Assembly: GCA_964490725.1 (NCBI GenBank) | Contig: CAZBDU010000064.1 | Location: 1-31,622, forward strand | DNA length: 31,622 nt | DNA from: CAZBDU01 sp964490725 | GTDB lineage: Bacteria; Spirochaetota; Spirochaetia; SZUA-6; DRHE01 | Direction of reading: 5' to 3' | Shown here: piece by piece, positions 23,597 to 30,365 of the stretch | Layout of the letters: the number at the start of each line of letters is the position of its first letter | Numbering within the stretch: position 1 is the stretch's first letter | Notes under the pieces: generated by a model | The model's input: only the letters and a program-made list of their open reading frames with translations | Database searches by the model: none | What the model was told of the DNA's origin: nothing | Position numbers and translations under genes: made by a program

Positions 23597-24940
23597 TCAG
23601 ACCAGCCCCTGATCCAGCATCGCGTCTGCCACTTTCTTGAACCCCGCGATGTTGGCGCCGTTCACGTAGTTGCCGGGCGTACCGTATTCCTCGGCGGCCC
23701 GCCGGCAGCTGGCATGGATGTCCACCATGATGCGGTGCAGCCTCTGGTCCACCTCTTCCCGGCTCCACGCCAGCCTCATGCTGTTCTGGGCCATCTCCAG
23801 GCCGCTGCAGGCCACACCCCCCGCATTCGCCGCCTTACCCGGGCCGAACAGGACGTTGCGCTCCAGGAACACCTCCACCGCCTCAGGGGTAGCCGGCATG
23901 TTGGCGCCTTCGGTCACCACGGCGCACCCGGAGCCCAGCAGCGTCTCGGCGTCTTCCCGGTCCAGCTCGTTCTGGGTGGCGCAGGGCAGCGCGACGTCCA
24001 CCCTCGCCAGGCGCCAGGGGCGCTGCCCCTCGTGGTACACGGCGCGCTTGAACTTCTCGGCGTATTCCCGGATCCGTCCCCGGCGGATGTTCTTCAGCTC
24101 CATCACATACTGCCACTTCTCTTCGTCGATGCCGTCCTCGTCCACGATGGTGCCGTTGGAGTCCGACAGGGTCACCACCTTGCCGCCCAGCTGGTGCACC
24201 TTCTGTGTGGCGTACTGGGCCACGTTTCCGGACCCGGAAATCGCCACCCGCTTGCCGGCAAAGTCCGTGCCCAGGGTCTTCATCATCTCCACCGCGAAGT
24301 AGACACACCCGTACCCGGTTGCCTCGGGGCGGATCAGGCTGCCGCCCCAGTTGAGGCCCTTGCCAGTGAGGACGCCTTCGAAGACGTTCTTCAGCCTCTT
24401 GTACTGGCCGAACATGTAGCCGATCTCCCGCCCGCCCACACCGATATCTCCGGCGGGCACGTCGGTGTCCGCTCCGATGTGGCGGAAGAGCTCGCTCATG
24501 AAGCTCTGGCAGAAACGCATCACCTCCGCATCGGACTTGCCCTTGGGATCGAAGTCGCTGCCGCCCTTGCCGCCCCCCATGGCCAGCCCGGTCAGGCTGT
24601 TCTTGAAGATCTGCTCGAAGCCCAGAAACTTGAGGATCCCCAGGTTGACCGAAGGGTGAAACCTCAGGCCCCCCTTGTAGGGACCGATGGCGCTGTTGAA
24701 CTCCACGCGGTAGCCGCGGTTCACCTGGTAGTCGCCGCGGTCGTCCTGCCAGGGCACCCGGAAGATCACCACCCGCTCGGGCTCTGCCAGCCGCTCCAGA
24801 ATGCGTGCCTGCCGGTAGATGGGGTCGCGGTCCACCACGCCCTCCAGCGAGCTCAAGACTTCCCTTACCGCCTGGAGAAACTCCTTCTCCCAGGGGTAGC
24901 GCTTGCCCACCGCTTCGACGACCTCCGTGACGTAGCTCAT
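23597..24940 (-). CDS. gdhA: Glutamate dehydrogenase, hexameric (probably NADP-dependent)
   Basis: A 447-residue enzyme that reductively aminates 2-oxoglutarate to glutamate. The length and sequence match the small hexameric class. Substrate-site lysines are visible in GPYKGGLRFHPSVN (Lys89), the FKNSLTG segment (Lys113) and MGGGKGGSDFDP (Lys125), corresponding to the conserved lysines of E. coli GdhA. PAGDIGVGGREIGYMFGQYK and the dinucleotide fold GSGNVAQYA are intact. NADP preference is inferred from resemblance to GdhA and not from a decisive residue. The ATG at 24940 follows AGGAGGAGACA. A promoter lies about 60 bp upstream. The downstream HD-GYP gene may be co-transcribed. Confidence 0.97.
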   Translation of the reverse strand: MSYVTEVVEAVGKRYPWEKEFLQAVREVLSSLEGVVDRDPIYRQARILERLAEPERVVIFRVPWQDDRGDYQVNRGYRVEFNSAIGPYKGGLRFHPSVNLGILKFLGFEQIFKNSLTGLAMGGGKGGSDFDPKGKSDAEVMRFCQSFMSELFRHIGADTDVPAGDIGVGGREIGYMFGQYKRLKNVFEGVLTGKGLNWGGSLIRPEATGYGCVYFAVEMMKTLGTDFAGKRVAISGSGNVAQYATQKVHQLGGKVVTLSDSNGTIVDEDGIDEEKWQYVMELKNIRRGRIREYAEKFKRAVYHEGQRPWRLARVDVALPCATQNELDREDAETLLGSGCAVVTEGANMPATPEAVEVFLERNVLFGPGKAANAGGVACSGLEMAQNSMRLAWSREEVDQRLHRIMVDIHASCRRAAEEYGTPGNYVNGANIAGFKKVADAMLDQGLV

Positions 24941-25001
24941 TGTCTCCTCCTGGTGATGCGGCCGCCGGGTCCCCGGGGGGAGCCTGCCGGCGCCGCCTGC
25001 G

Positions 25002-25031
25002 ATTCTACCCGCGGCGGGGCGCCTGCCACAA
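25002..25031 (-). promoter_or_regulatory. Predicted gdhA promoter
   Basis: On the minus strand TTGTGG (25026-25031), an 18-base spacer and TAGAAT (25002-25007). The start of transcription should be near 24995, with a leader of about 55 bases carrying the AGGAGGAG ribosome site. The rest of this gap (25032-25123) shows no gene. Confidence 0.6.
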
Positions 25032-25123
25032 CCATTTTGTATGCCTTTTTCCGGCTCGCATGAATATGCCCGCCGAGGTCCGGCGGAGGCGGGCGACCCC
25101 GCCCCGCGCAGAGGCCGGGCGCT

Positions 25124-25879
25124 TCAACCGAGCAACCCCAGGCTGTGCAGCGCAGGCACCAACCCTTCCACGAGCGGACCGGACAGCGGTTCCCGCCCCC
25201 GGAGCAGCCCCTCCAGGCCGGGGATCCACGGAATGCTGCCGATGAGCCGCGTTCCGTAGCGCCGCGCCAGTCCCTTCAGGCCCTCTCCGGCCCGCTCCCC
25301 GGGGCGGTGGCGGTCCGCCATGTTCTCCAGCACTCCGCGCATGGGCGCCTGCAGCTCGGCCAGCATGGCCAGCAGCCGCTCCACCACCTGCATCACCAGG
25401 GTCGATGAGGTGGCCACGACCAGGAACTCGGTCCTCTCCATCAGGCGCAGGATGTCGAGGATGGGATCCCCGATTCCAGGCGGGGTGTCCACCAGCAGCA
25501 CATCCAGAGGCGGCCAGGCGGTCACCGCCAGCAGCTCCACAATGGCCTCGGTGACCTCCGCGCCCCGCAGGGGTGCGGCCCGGCTGCCGCTGAAGGCGGC
25601 GAAGCTCATGAGCTTCAGGGAACCCCGCACGCTGAACGGCAGGATGCCCGCCGACTCGGCGGGCAGTCCCAGCCGCTCGCCCAGCAGCACGTGCGCCGAG
25701 GCTCCCTGGAAATCCAGGTCCAGGAGCCCCGTTCTGACACCCTTCTGCGCCAGCAGCAGCGCCGCCGCCACGGTGCACACGCTCTTGCCGACCCCACCCT
25801 TGGCGCTGGCCACCGCGAGGATGCGTCCGATGGGCGCCAGGCGCCGCTGCACCACGGCCGGGCGCGGGTCAATCAGCAT
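25124..25879 (-). CDS. Mrp/MinD-type P-loop ATPase, probable HypB of the archaeal kind
   Basis: A 251-residue ATPase with the deviant Walker A motif KGGVGKS (27-33), the switch region LLDLDFQGAS (52-61) and VDTPPG (130-135), all typical of the Mrp/NBP35/MinD group. The classical Ni-GTPase HypB motifs are absent. It overlaps the end of hypA by 11 bp. In Thermococcus kodakarensis an Mrp-like ATPase next to hypA serves as the HypB nickel-delivery partner; the same gene pairing here argues for that role. It would use ATP to help HypA insert nickel into [NiFe] hydrogenase. A general Fe-S carrier role like other Mrp proteins is the alternative; the CxxC pair of Fe-S-binding Mrp carriers is not present near the C-terminus. 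Confidence 0.85.
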   Translation of the reverse strand: MLIDPRPAVVQRRLAPIGRILAVASAKGGVGKSVCTVAAALLLAQKGVRTGLLDLDFQGASAHVLLGERLGLPAESAGILPFSVRGSLKLMSFAAFSGSRAAPLRGAEVTEAIVELLAVTAWPPLDVLLVDTPPGIGDPILDILRLMERTEFLVVATSSTLVMQVVERLLAMLAELQAPMRGVLENMADRHRPGERAGEGLKGLARRYGTRLIGSIPWIPGLEGLLRGREPLSGPLVEGLVPALHSLGLLG

Positions 25880-26282
25880 CGGTCTCCAGCTCTACGGAGC
25901 GGATGATGACTCCCCTTCCCTTCTCCAGGGAGAAGTCGGGGCTGCCGCAGGAAGGGCAGCGCAGGTAGACGTGGGCGGACTCGGGCAGGAAATGGATGGC
26001 CTCCAGGGTGTCATCGTCCATCCCTTGCAGAGAGGCAAGCGGCCACTCCCTGGAGCAGCGGTTGCAGCGAAACGAGGCGGGCTCCTCCCGGAAGCGAAAG
26101 ACCTCCCTACCGTAGGGCCGGCCGGCCAGGAAGGCATCCAGGCCGGTCTCGAAGGCATCCATGGCGATGCGCTGGAGCTCGCCCAGCCCCACCTCCACGG
26201 ATCGGACTCTCCGGCCGTGGTTTTCCGCGCAGATGCGGTCCAGGGTGGCCACCACGGCCTCCGCCAGGGCCCACTCGTGCAT
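25869..26282 (-). CDS. hypA: HypA nickel metallochaperone, archaeal-type
   Basis: A 137-residue maturation factor for [NiFe] hydrogenase. The nickel-binding MHE N-terminus is intact and continues WALAEAVV, which closely resembles Thermococcales HypA (MHEWALADAIV, from memory). The zinc site uses Cys73, Cys76, Cys109 and Cys112. The two CxxC pairs are separated by an insert of about 32 residues, longer than in common bacterial HypA (such as E. coli or Helicobacter) and like the archaeal form. LGELQRIAMDAFETGLDAF matches the family core. The ATG overlaps the stop of the preceding small membrane-protein gene (TGATG) and the 3' end overlaps the ATPase gene, so the three form one operon. No hydrogenase structural genes are in the window. 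Confidence 0.95.
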   Translation of the reverse strand: MHEWALAEAVVATLDRICAENHGRRVRSVEVGLGELQRIAMDAFETGLDAFLAGRPYGREVFRFREEPASFRCNRCSREWPLASLQGMDDDTLEAIHFLPESAHVYLRCPSCGSPDFSLEKGRGVIIRSVELETDAD

Positions 26283-26665
26283 CAGCCCTCTTCGAAGCGG
26301 GAAAGGATCTCGGGGAACTCGTACACGATCATCCCCTTCTGGTCAACCTCCATGCGCACCCGCATGCCGTCCACCATCCCGTTGACCAGCTCCTCGGCCT
26401 CCTTCACCCCCAGGCCGGTATCCAGGACTATGTCCGAGACCGTGATACGCCCTTTGAGCTTGTAGGCCAGCCGGAAGAGGCGGGCCTCATAGCTGCGCCC
26501 CCGGGGCAGCTCGAAGAGGGATCCCGGCCCGCCGGGCTCTCCCACCCGCCTGCGTCCGGTTTGATCGTGAAAGAAATCGTGGAAGATGCGCATGCCCACA
26601 CGCACCGCGATGAAGATGAGAAACATGGGAATGAGGAACCCGAACGGCAGCAAGAAGAAGCCCAC
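26282..26665 (-). CDS. Small membrane protein with winged-helix-like tail, upstream of hypA
   Basis: A 127-residue protein of unknown function. Residues 3 to about 24 form a strongly hydrophobic membrane segment (FFLLPFGFLIPMFLIFIAV), followed by a basic and His-containing linker (MRIFHDFFHDQTGRRR). The soluble tail (about 55-125) includes EARLFRLAYKLKGRITVSDI, then VLDTGLGVKEAEELVNGMVD, then a beta-hairpin, which has the look of a winged helix. The GTG start at 26665 is supported by GAGGAG eight bases upstream; longer readings of the frame extend into non-coding sequence. It is the first gene of the hypA operon, which makes a role in metal sensing or hydrogenase maturation conceivable, but nothing shows it. 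Confidence 0.7.
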   Translation of the reverse strand: MGFFLLPFGFLIPMFLIFIAVRVGMRIFHDFFHDQTGRRRVGEPGGPGSLFELPRGRSYEARLFRLAYKLKGRITVSDIVLDTGLGVKEAEELVNGMVDGMRVRMEVDQKGMIVYEFPEILSRFEEG

Positions 26666-26708
26666 CTTGTTTGCTCCTCGACGGCGCGACCCGGCCGCGC
26701 CGTACTTC

Positions 26709-26738
26709 AATGTACAGCCAAAGGGCCGGGCGTGCCAA
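26709..26738 (-). promoter_or_regulatory. Predicted promoter of the hypA operon
   Basis: On the minus strand TTGGCA (26733-26738), an 18-base spacer and TACATT (26709-26714). The start would be near 26702, about 37 bases before the GTG at 26665. Confidence 0.55.
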
Positions 26739-26924
26739 CCCGGCTTCCCGGCACCAGCCGACAGGTCGCGGTGGTGGCGACCGTCAACCAGGCGCATTTG
26801 CCGCTGTTCGAGGCCAACAGGCGGCCGCTGCTGGCTTGCAGCCGGCCTGGGCGTGGCCTGCAGAGGGCACCGATGTCCCCCACGGTCACGTCGGGCGCCG
26901 GAGCGCTGCCGGCTTCGCACCGCT
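26739..26924. other. Intergenic stretch without recognisable content
   Basis: Between the hypA promoter and the ABC transporter relics. Short frames are open on both strands, but none resembles a known protein or carries a convincing start. It may be further degraded sequence from the transporter locus. Confidence 0.4.
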
Positions 26925-27029
26925 TCACCCATCACGGCGGGCCGGAGCCAGGCGGCCGTGGTCCAGGTGGATCACACGGTCCGCCCGCCGGCTCACCTCG
27001 GGGTAGTGGGTGACCACACTCAGGGTGTG
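26925..27029 (-). pseudogene. Relic of an ABC transporter ATP-binding protein (C-terminal end)
   Basis: Thirty-four codons ending in a stop read HTLSVVTHYPEVSRRADRVI and HLDHGRL. This is the H-loop histidine and end of an ABC ATPase of the LolD/MacB type (compare the usual VVTHDPEVAxxADRVIxLxDGRI). The Walker A, signature and Walker B regions are absent, so only the last sixth of the gene remains. It abuts and overlaps a permease-like fragment in another frame. Confidence 0.6.
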
Positions 27030-27238
27030 CGCCTGCGCGTGGAGCCCACCGCGAGACCCAGTCTGCCCGCCAGGGAAGCCCCCACCATGGCGGAGGAAAG
27101 CTCCGCATCCGCAGCCCAGTCGCCCTGGAGAGTCGAGCTGAGCGGCCAGCTCGTGTCCAAGAACGTCATCGCATCGGCGTACCCGGCCTTCAAGAAAGAG
27201 CCCCCCGGGTCGTGCGGCTCCGCGTTTCTTGACGCTAC
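27020..27238 (-). pseudogene. Relic of an ABC transporter permease (MacB-like extracytoplasmic part)
   Basis: About 72 open codons ending in TGA. The stretch AMVGASLAGRLGLAVGST matches the phrase found in the extracytoplasmic domain of MacB/FtsX-type permeases (ALVGxxLAxRLGLxVGDT). No start codon context or membrane segment is present. The fragment stops where the ATPase relic begins, as expected from an internal deletion joining a permease gene to the ATPase gene behind it. The family assignment is moderate. Confidence 0.45.
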
Positions 27239-27257
27239 CCCGGGGTGCTGGTAGTAT
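27229..27257 (+). promoter_or_regulatory. Strong sigma70-like promoter giving a leaderless polysaccharide-export mRNA
   Basis: TTGACG (27229-27234), exactly 17 bases, then TAGTAT (27252-27257). The expected start, seven or eight bases after the -10 box, is 27264-27265, and the ATG begins at 27265. No ribosome-binding site precedes that ATG, which fits a leaderless message. Confidence 0.7.
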
Positions 27258-27264
27258 CCTGGGC

Positions 27265-28767
27265 ATGATCAAGCCGGCCATGCTGGCGGTTGCGCTGCTG
27301 CTCGTGATCGCCGGGGTCCCGATCGCGCAGGACAGCTACCCAGGCTTCGGCCAGCAGCCCGGTATCGTCCAGCCCACGGAAGACCCCAGCGCCCTCAACC
27401 GGCGCATCCTCAGCACCACCCGCTACCGGCTGACTCCCGGCGACTCCTACGAGCTGGTGGTGATCCTGGACACCACCGAGCGCTATCCGCTGCTGCTCAC
27501 GGAGACCTACAAGCTCGATGTGCCCTACATCGGGACGCTGGACGTGAGGGGCATGACCTTCGCCGAGCTCAAAGCCAGGATCATTCAGCGGATCCGCGCC
27601 CGGGTGCCGGTCCAGTACGTGGATTTTCTGCTCAGCGCCCCGGCGCTGTTCGACGTATTCGTCTACGGCGGCGTGAAGAACCCGGGGATCGCCACGGTGA
27701 ATCCCCTCTCACGGGTCAGCGACGCCATCCTGCTGGCCGGGGGCCTTCTGCCAGCCGCCAGCTTCCGCACCGTCCAGGTCCACCGGGCAGACCGCACCCT
27801 GACCGTGGACCTTTCCCGCTACACGGCCATGGCCGAGCTGGATCAGAACCCCCTCCTGGAGCCCGGGGACAAGGTGTTCGTGCCCCAGGCGGACCGCATC
27901 GTGGAGATAGGCGGCAGGGTGAGGCATCCCGGTACCTACGAGCTGCTTTCCGGCGAGACTCTGGAGGATCTGCTGGAGATGGCCGGGGGCCTGACCGCTG
28001 ACGCGGCGGGGGAGCGGATCCGCATCGTCCGGGTTCAGCAGGGCGGGCGGGCGCAGATCCTGCAGGCCGCTCTCTCCGGCGCCTCCGGCCTGAGGCTGCT
28101 CAACCAGGACCGGGTTGAGGTGGAATCCGCCCTGGCCAACAGCGCGCAGATCACCGTAGACGCCGCCGTGTACGGCTCCCCCGTCAGCGGCACCGAACCG
28201 ACGCAGGTCCCCACCGAGCCGGTCATGATGAACCTGCCCTACACGGACGGCATGACGCTGCTTGCGGTGCTGGACAGGCTGGGCGGTCCCACACCGCTGG
28301 CCGACCTGCCCCGCAGCATGATCCGCCGGGGAGGAGAGACGATCGACGTCGACGTGGCCAGCCTGTGGGAGACCCGCAGCGCCAGCTACGACCTGGCGCT
28401 CCAGCCGCAGGACGTGGTGGTCGTGCCGATGCAGCGCCTGACGGTGATGGTGGCCGGCGAGGTCAACAGTCCCGGCTCGGTGCCCTACCAGAACGGGTCA
28501 AAGGTCTCCGACTACATCATGGCCGCCGGCGGGGTGAACGTGGATCGGGGTGACATCAACCGCATCTACTTCGCCGACGAAAGCGGCGGGAGGCGCAAGG
28601 TGAGCCTGGACACCTACGTCACCGACCCGGGAACCCTCATCCTGGTGGGACGGAACACCTGGACGATGACTCAGAAGACATTCACCGACGTTCTGATCGT
28701 GACGGGCTTCATCGGCGCGCTGATCACCTTCATCAACCAGATGATCAGCCTCGTACAGAGGTTTTGA
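27265..28767 (+). CDS. Polysaccharide export protein with SLBB domains (Wza-like)
   Basis: A 500-residue exported protein. Residues 1-22 are a signal peptide (MLAVALLLVIAGVPIAQ) without a lipobox cysteine. A polysaccharide-export (Poly_export) domain spans about 52-128 (RYRLTPGDSYELVV, YIGTLDVRGMTFAELK). SLBB beta-grasp repeats follow: about 129-207 (VFVYGGVKNPGIATV), about 212-290 (VEIGGRVRHPGTYELLSGET) and about 400-470 (VMVAGEVNSPGSVPY). A C-terminal hydrophobic helix (VLIVTGFIGALITFI) may cross a membrane. Such proteins form or cap the channel through which capsular or extracellular polysaccharide leaves a Gram-negative cell. No polymerase, flippase or tyrosine kinase genes are adjacent, so the partner locus is elsewhere. 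The ATG at 27265 is placed by the promoter. The 3' end overlaps the convergent ArsR gene by 23 bp. Confidence 0.9.
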   Translation: MIKPAMLAVALLLVIAGVPIAQDSYPGFGQQPGIVQPTEDPSALNRRILSTTRYRLTPGDSYELVVILDTTERYPLLLTETYKLDVPYIGTLDVRGMTFAELKARIIQRIRARVPVQYVDFLLSAPALFDVFVYGGVKNPGIATVNPLSRVSDAILLAGGLLPAASFRTVQVHRADRTLTVDLSRYTAMAELDQNPLLEPGDKVFVPQADRIVEIGGRVRHPGTYELLSGETLEDLLEMAGGLTADAAGERIRIVRVQQGGRAQILQAALSGASGLRLLNQDRVEVESALANSAQITVDAAVYGSPVSGTEPTQVPTEPVMMNLPYTDGMTLLAVLDRLGGPTPLADLPRSMIRRGGETIDVDVASLWETRSASYDLALQPQDVVVVPMQRLTVMVAGEVNSPGSVPYQNGSKVSDYIMAAGGVNVDRGDINRIYFADESGGRRKVSLDTYVTDPGTLILVGRNTWTMTQKTFTDVLIVTGFIGALITFINQMISLVQRF

Positions 28768-29056
28768 GAGAGGCCCTGACCTCGCCGACGGTTTCCAGAA
28801 GGTGCTGCACCAGCCCCTTGATGAAAGGGTTGCTGATGGAGTAGACCCGGCGGTTGCCCTGAACCTGGGACCGCACGATCCCGCGCTTCTTGAGGACCGC
28901 CAGGTGCTGGGAAACAACGGGCTGCGCCTGGTCCAGGCAGTTCCACAGCTCCGAAACGCAGGGCTCCTGGTTGTGCTCGATGGCGCAGAGGATCTTCAAA
29001 CGCAACGGGTGCCCGCAGGCCTTCAGGACCGTCGCCATCTCCTGGATTTCGTTCAT
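28745..29056 (-). CDS. ArsR/SmtB-family winged-helix regulator
   Basis: A 103-residue repressor-type protein. ATVLKACGHPLRLKIL is the classic ArsR first helix pair, AQPVVSQHLAVLKKRGIVRS the recognition helix, and GNRRVYSIS the wing. Cysteines sit at 14, 24, 33 and 40. Cys33, in EPCVSELW, occupies the spot of the ELCVCDL metal-binding box of ArsR and SmtB, but the second cysteine of that box is Ser, so a redox, sulfide or altered metal response is as likely as arsenite sensing. I chose the ATG at 29056; a longer frame to 29176 adds low-complexity Arg/Pro sequence. It diverges from the cysteine desulfurase-thiI operon across 135 bp. A CTATATAG palindrome (29061-29068) lies just before its start. 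Confidence 0.88.
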   Translation of the reverse strand: MNEIQEMATVLKACGHPLRLKILCAIEHNQEPCVSELWNCLDQAQPVVSQHLAVLKKRGIVRSQVQGNRRVYSISNPFIKGLVQHLLETVGEVRASLKTSVRG

Positions 29057-29152
29057 ATTCCTATATAGATTATCCAGAACGTCGCCCAGATTCAAGCGGC
29101 TCCCGGGTCTTTCGGCGTCCGGCTCCCGGGGCCCCCGGGGGGCGCGTGCGCC

Positions 29153-29182
29153 TTGAAGCTCCCGGCGCTTTCTCACTATATT
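29153..29182 (+). promoter_or_regulatory. Predicted promoter of the cysteine desulfurase-thiI operon, near-leaderless
   Basis: TTGAAG (29153-29158), an 18-base spacer and TATATT (29177-29182). The start would fall at about 29189-29190, two or three bases before the ATG at 29192, and there is no ribosome-binding site. A CTATAT motif here is shared with the palindrome before the divergent ArsR gene. Confidence 0.55.
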
Positions 29183-29191
29183 TCCAACACG

Positions 29192-30361
29192 ATGAGCTCG
29201 GTCTACCTGGACTGGGCGGCCAGCGCGCCCCCGGATCCCGCAATATCGCGCGCCTGCCTGGCAATGGCCGCGGAGCGCTTCGCCAACCCTTCCTCAATCC
29301 ACGGGGCCGGGCGCGAGGCGGGCCGGGTCCTGGAGGAGAGCAGGCTGCGCCTGGCGGCCGCGCTGGACTGCCACCCTGACGAGGTGGTCTTCACCTCCGG
29401 GGGCACCGAGTCGAACAACCTGGTCCTCTTCTCCACCCTGCGCAGGGCGCGCGCCCGGGGGGTGGTGATCAGCGGCATCGAGCACGCCTCCGTGTTCGAG
29501 CCCGCCCGGGTGCTGGGCGAGCTGGGCAGTCCCGTGCGGGTGGTGCCCGCCGAGCCCACCGGGGCCGTGGATCCCCTGCGCCTGGCCGAAGCCGTGGAGG
29601 AGCAGACCGTGCTGGTGTCGTTGATGGCCGTCAACAACGAGACCGGCGCACTCCAGCCGGTCGCGGAGGTGGCCCGCCTCCTGCGGCAGCGGGGCGGGCG
29701 GCGGGTACACCTGCACTGCGACGCGGTCCAGGCTTTCGGCAAGGTGCCCTTCCGGCCCCGAGAGCTGGGCGTGGACTCCGCCTCGCTGTCGGCCCACAAG
29801 ATAGGCGGCCCGCGGGGAGTGGGGGCCCTGTACCTGCGCCGGGGAGCGGCGATCGCGCCGCTGTACTGCGGCGGCGGGCAGGAGCGGGGCTTCCGGCCGG
29901 GCACGGAGAACCTGCCGGCCATCCACGCCTTCTCCCTGGCGGCCGGGCGGGCGCAGGAGAGCCTGCCGCAGACCCTGGCCCGCGCCCGGGGGCTGGCGCT
30001 GCCGCTCCTCGAGGCGCTCCGCTCCATCGAAGGGGCGGTGCTGGTCCCCGCCGGGCGCAGCCCGGGCCAGGGGGAGCAGGCCTTCTCTCCCTTCATCCTG
30101 AACGTTTCCTTTCCGCCGGTGCCCGGCGAGGTGATCGTGCGGATCATGGAAGAAGAGGGATTCCTGATCTCCACCGGCTCCGCCTGCTCCTCCCGCAGGA
30201 AGAACCGCTTCCGGGTCCACGAGGGCATGGGGGTGGACCGGGAGGTGGCGTTCTCCGCGGTGCGCATCTCCATCGGCGGCGGGACCACCTCGGCGCAGCT
30301 GGAGGCTGCGGCCGAGGCGCTCGCCAGGCGGGTCGCGGAGCTGCGCAGGGTCGCGGGGTAG
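29192..30361 (+). CDS. Cysteine desulfurase (NifS/IscS family)
   Basis: A 389-residue pyridoxal-phosphate enzyme that takes sulfur from cysteine as an enzyme-bound persulfide. Visible features are YLDWAASAPP at the start, the phosphate-binding TSGGTESNN (68-76), His99 stacking on the cofactor (GIEHAS), Asp177 in HCDAVQA, the Schiff-base Lys203 in SAHKIGGPRGVG and the catalytic Cys332 in STGSACSS. The pattern fits group I desulfurases. It lies 4 bp upstream of thiI, so it very likely supplies persulfide sulfur for tRNA thiolation, as the NifZ-ThiI pair does in Bacillus subtilis. The ATG at 29192 fits the conserved N-terminus; an in-frame upstream reading passes through the promoter. Confidence 0.95.
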   Translation: MSSVYLDWAASAPPDPAISRACLAMAAERFANPSSIHGAGREAGRVLEESRLRLAAALDCHPDEVVFTSGGTESNNLVLFSTLRRARARGVVISGIEHASVFEPARVLGELGSPVRVVPAEPTGAVDPLRLAEAVEEQTVLVSLMAVNNETGALQPVAEVARLLRQRGGRRVHLHCDAVQAFGKVPFRPRELGVDSASLSAHKIGGPRGVGALYLRRGAAIAPLYCGGGQERGFRPGTENLPAIHAFSLAAGRAQESLPQTLARARGLALPLLEALRSIEGAVLVPAGRSPGQGEQAFSPFILNVSFPPVPGEVIVRIMEEEGFLISTGSACSSRRKNRFRVHEGMGVDREVAFSAVRISIGGGTTSAQLEAAAEALARRVAELRRVAG

Positions 30362-30365
30362 GGCC

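Noticed and set aside
23581..23600. T-rich run after gdhA as an intrinsic terminator
   Set aside because: The T-run is on the plus strand, the wrong strand for gdhA, and no stable stem precedes it in the right orientation.
22730..25063. 777-codon frame antisense to the HD-GYP gene and gdhA
   Set aside because: It spans two conserved genes and their intergenic gap; no protein family is recognisable.
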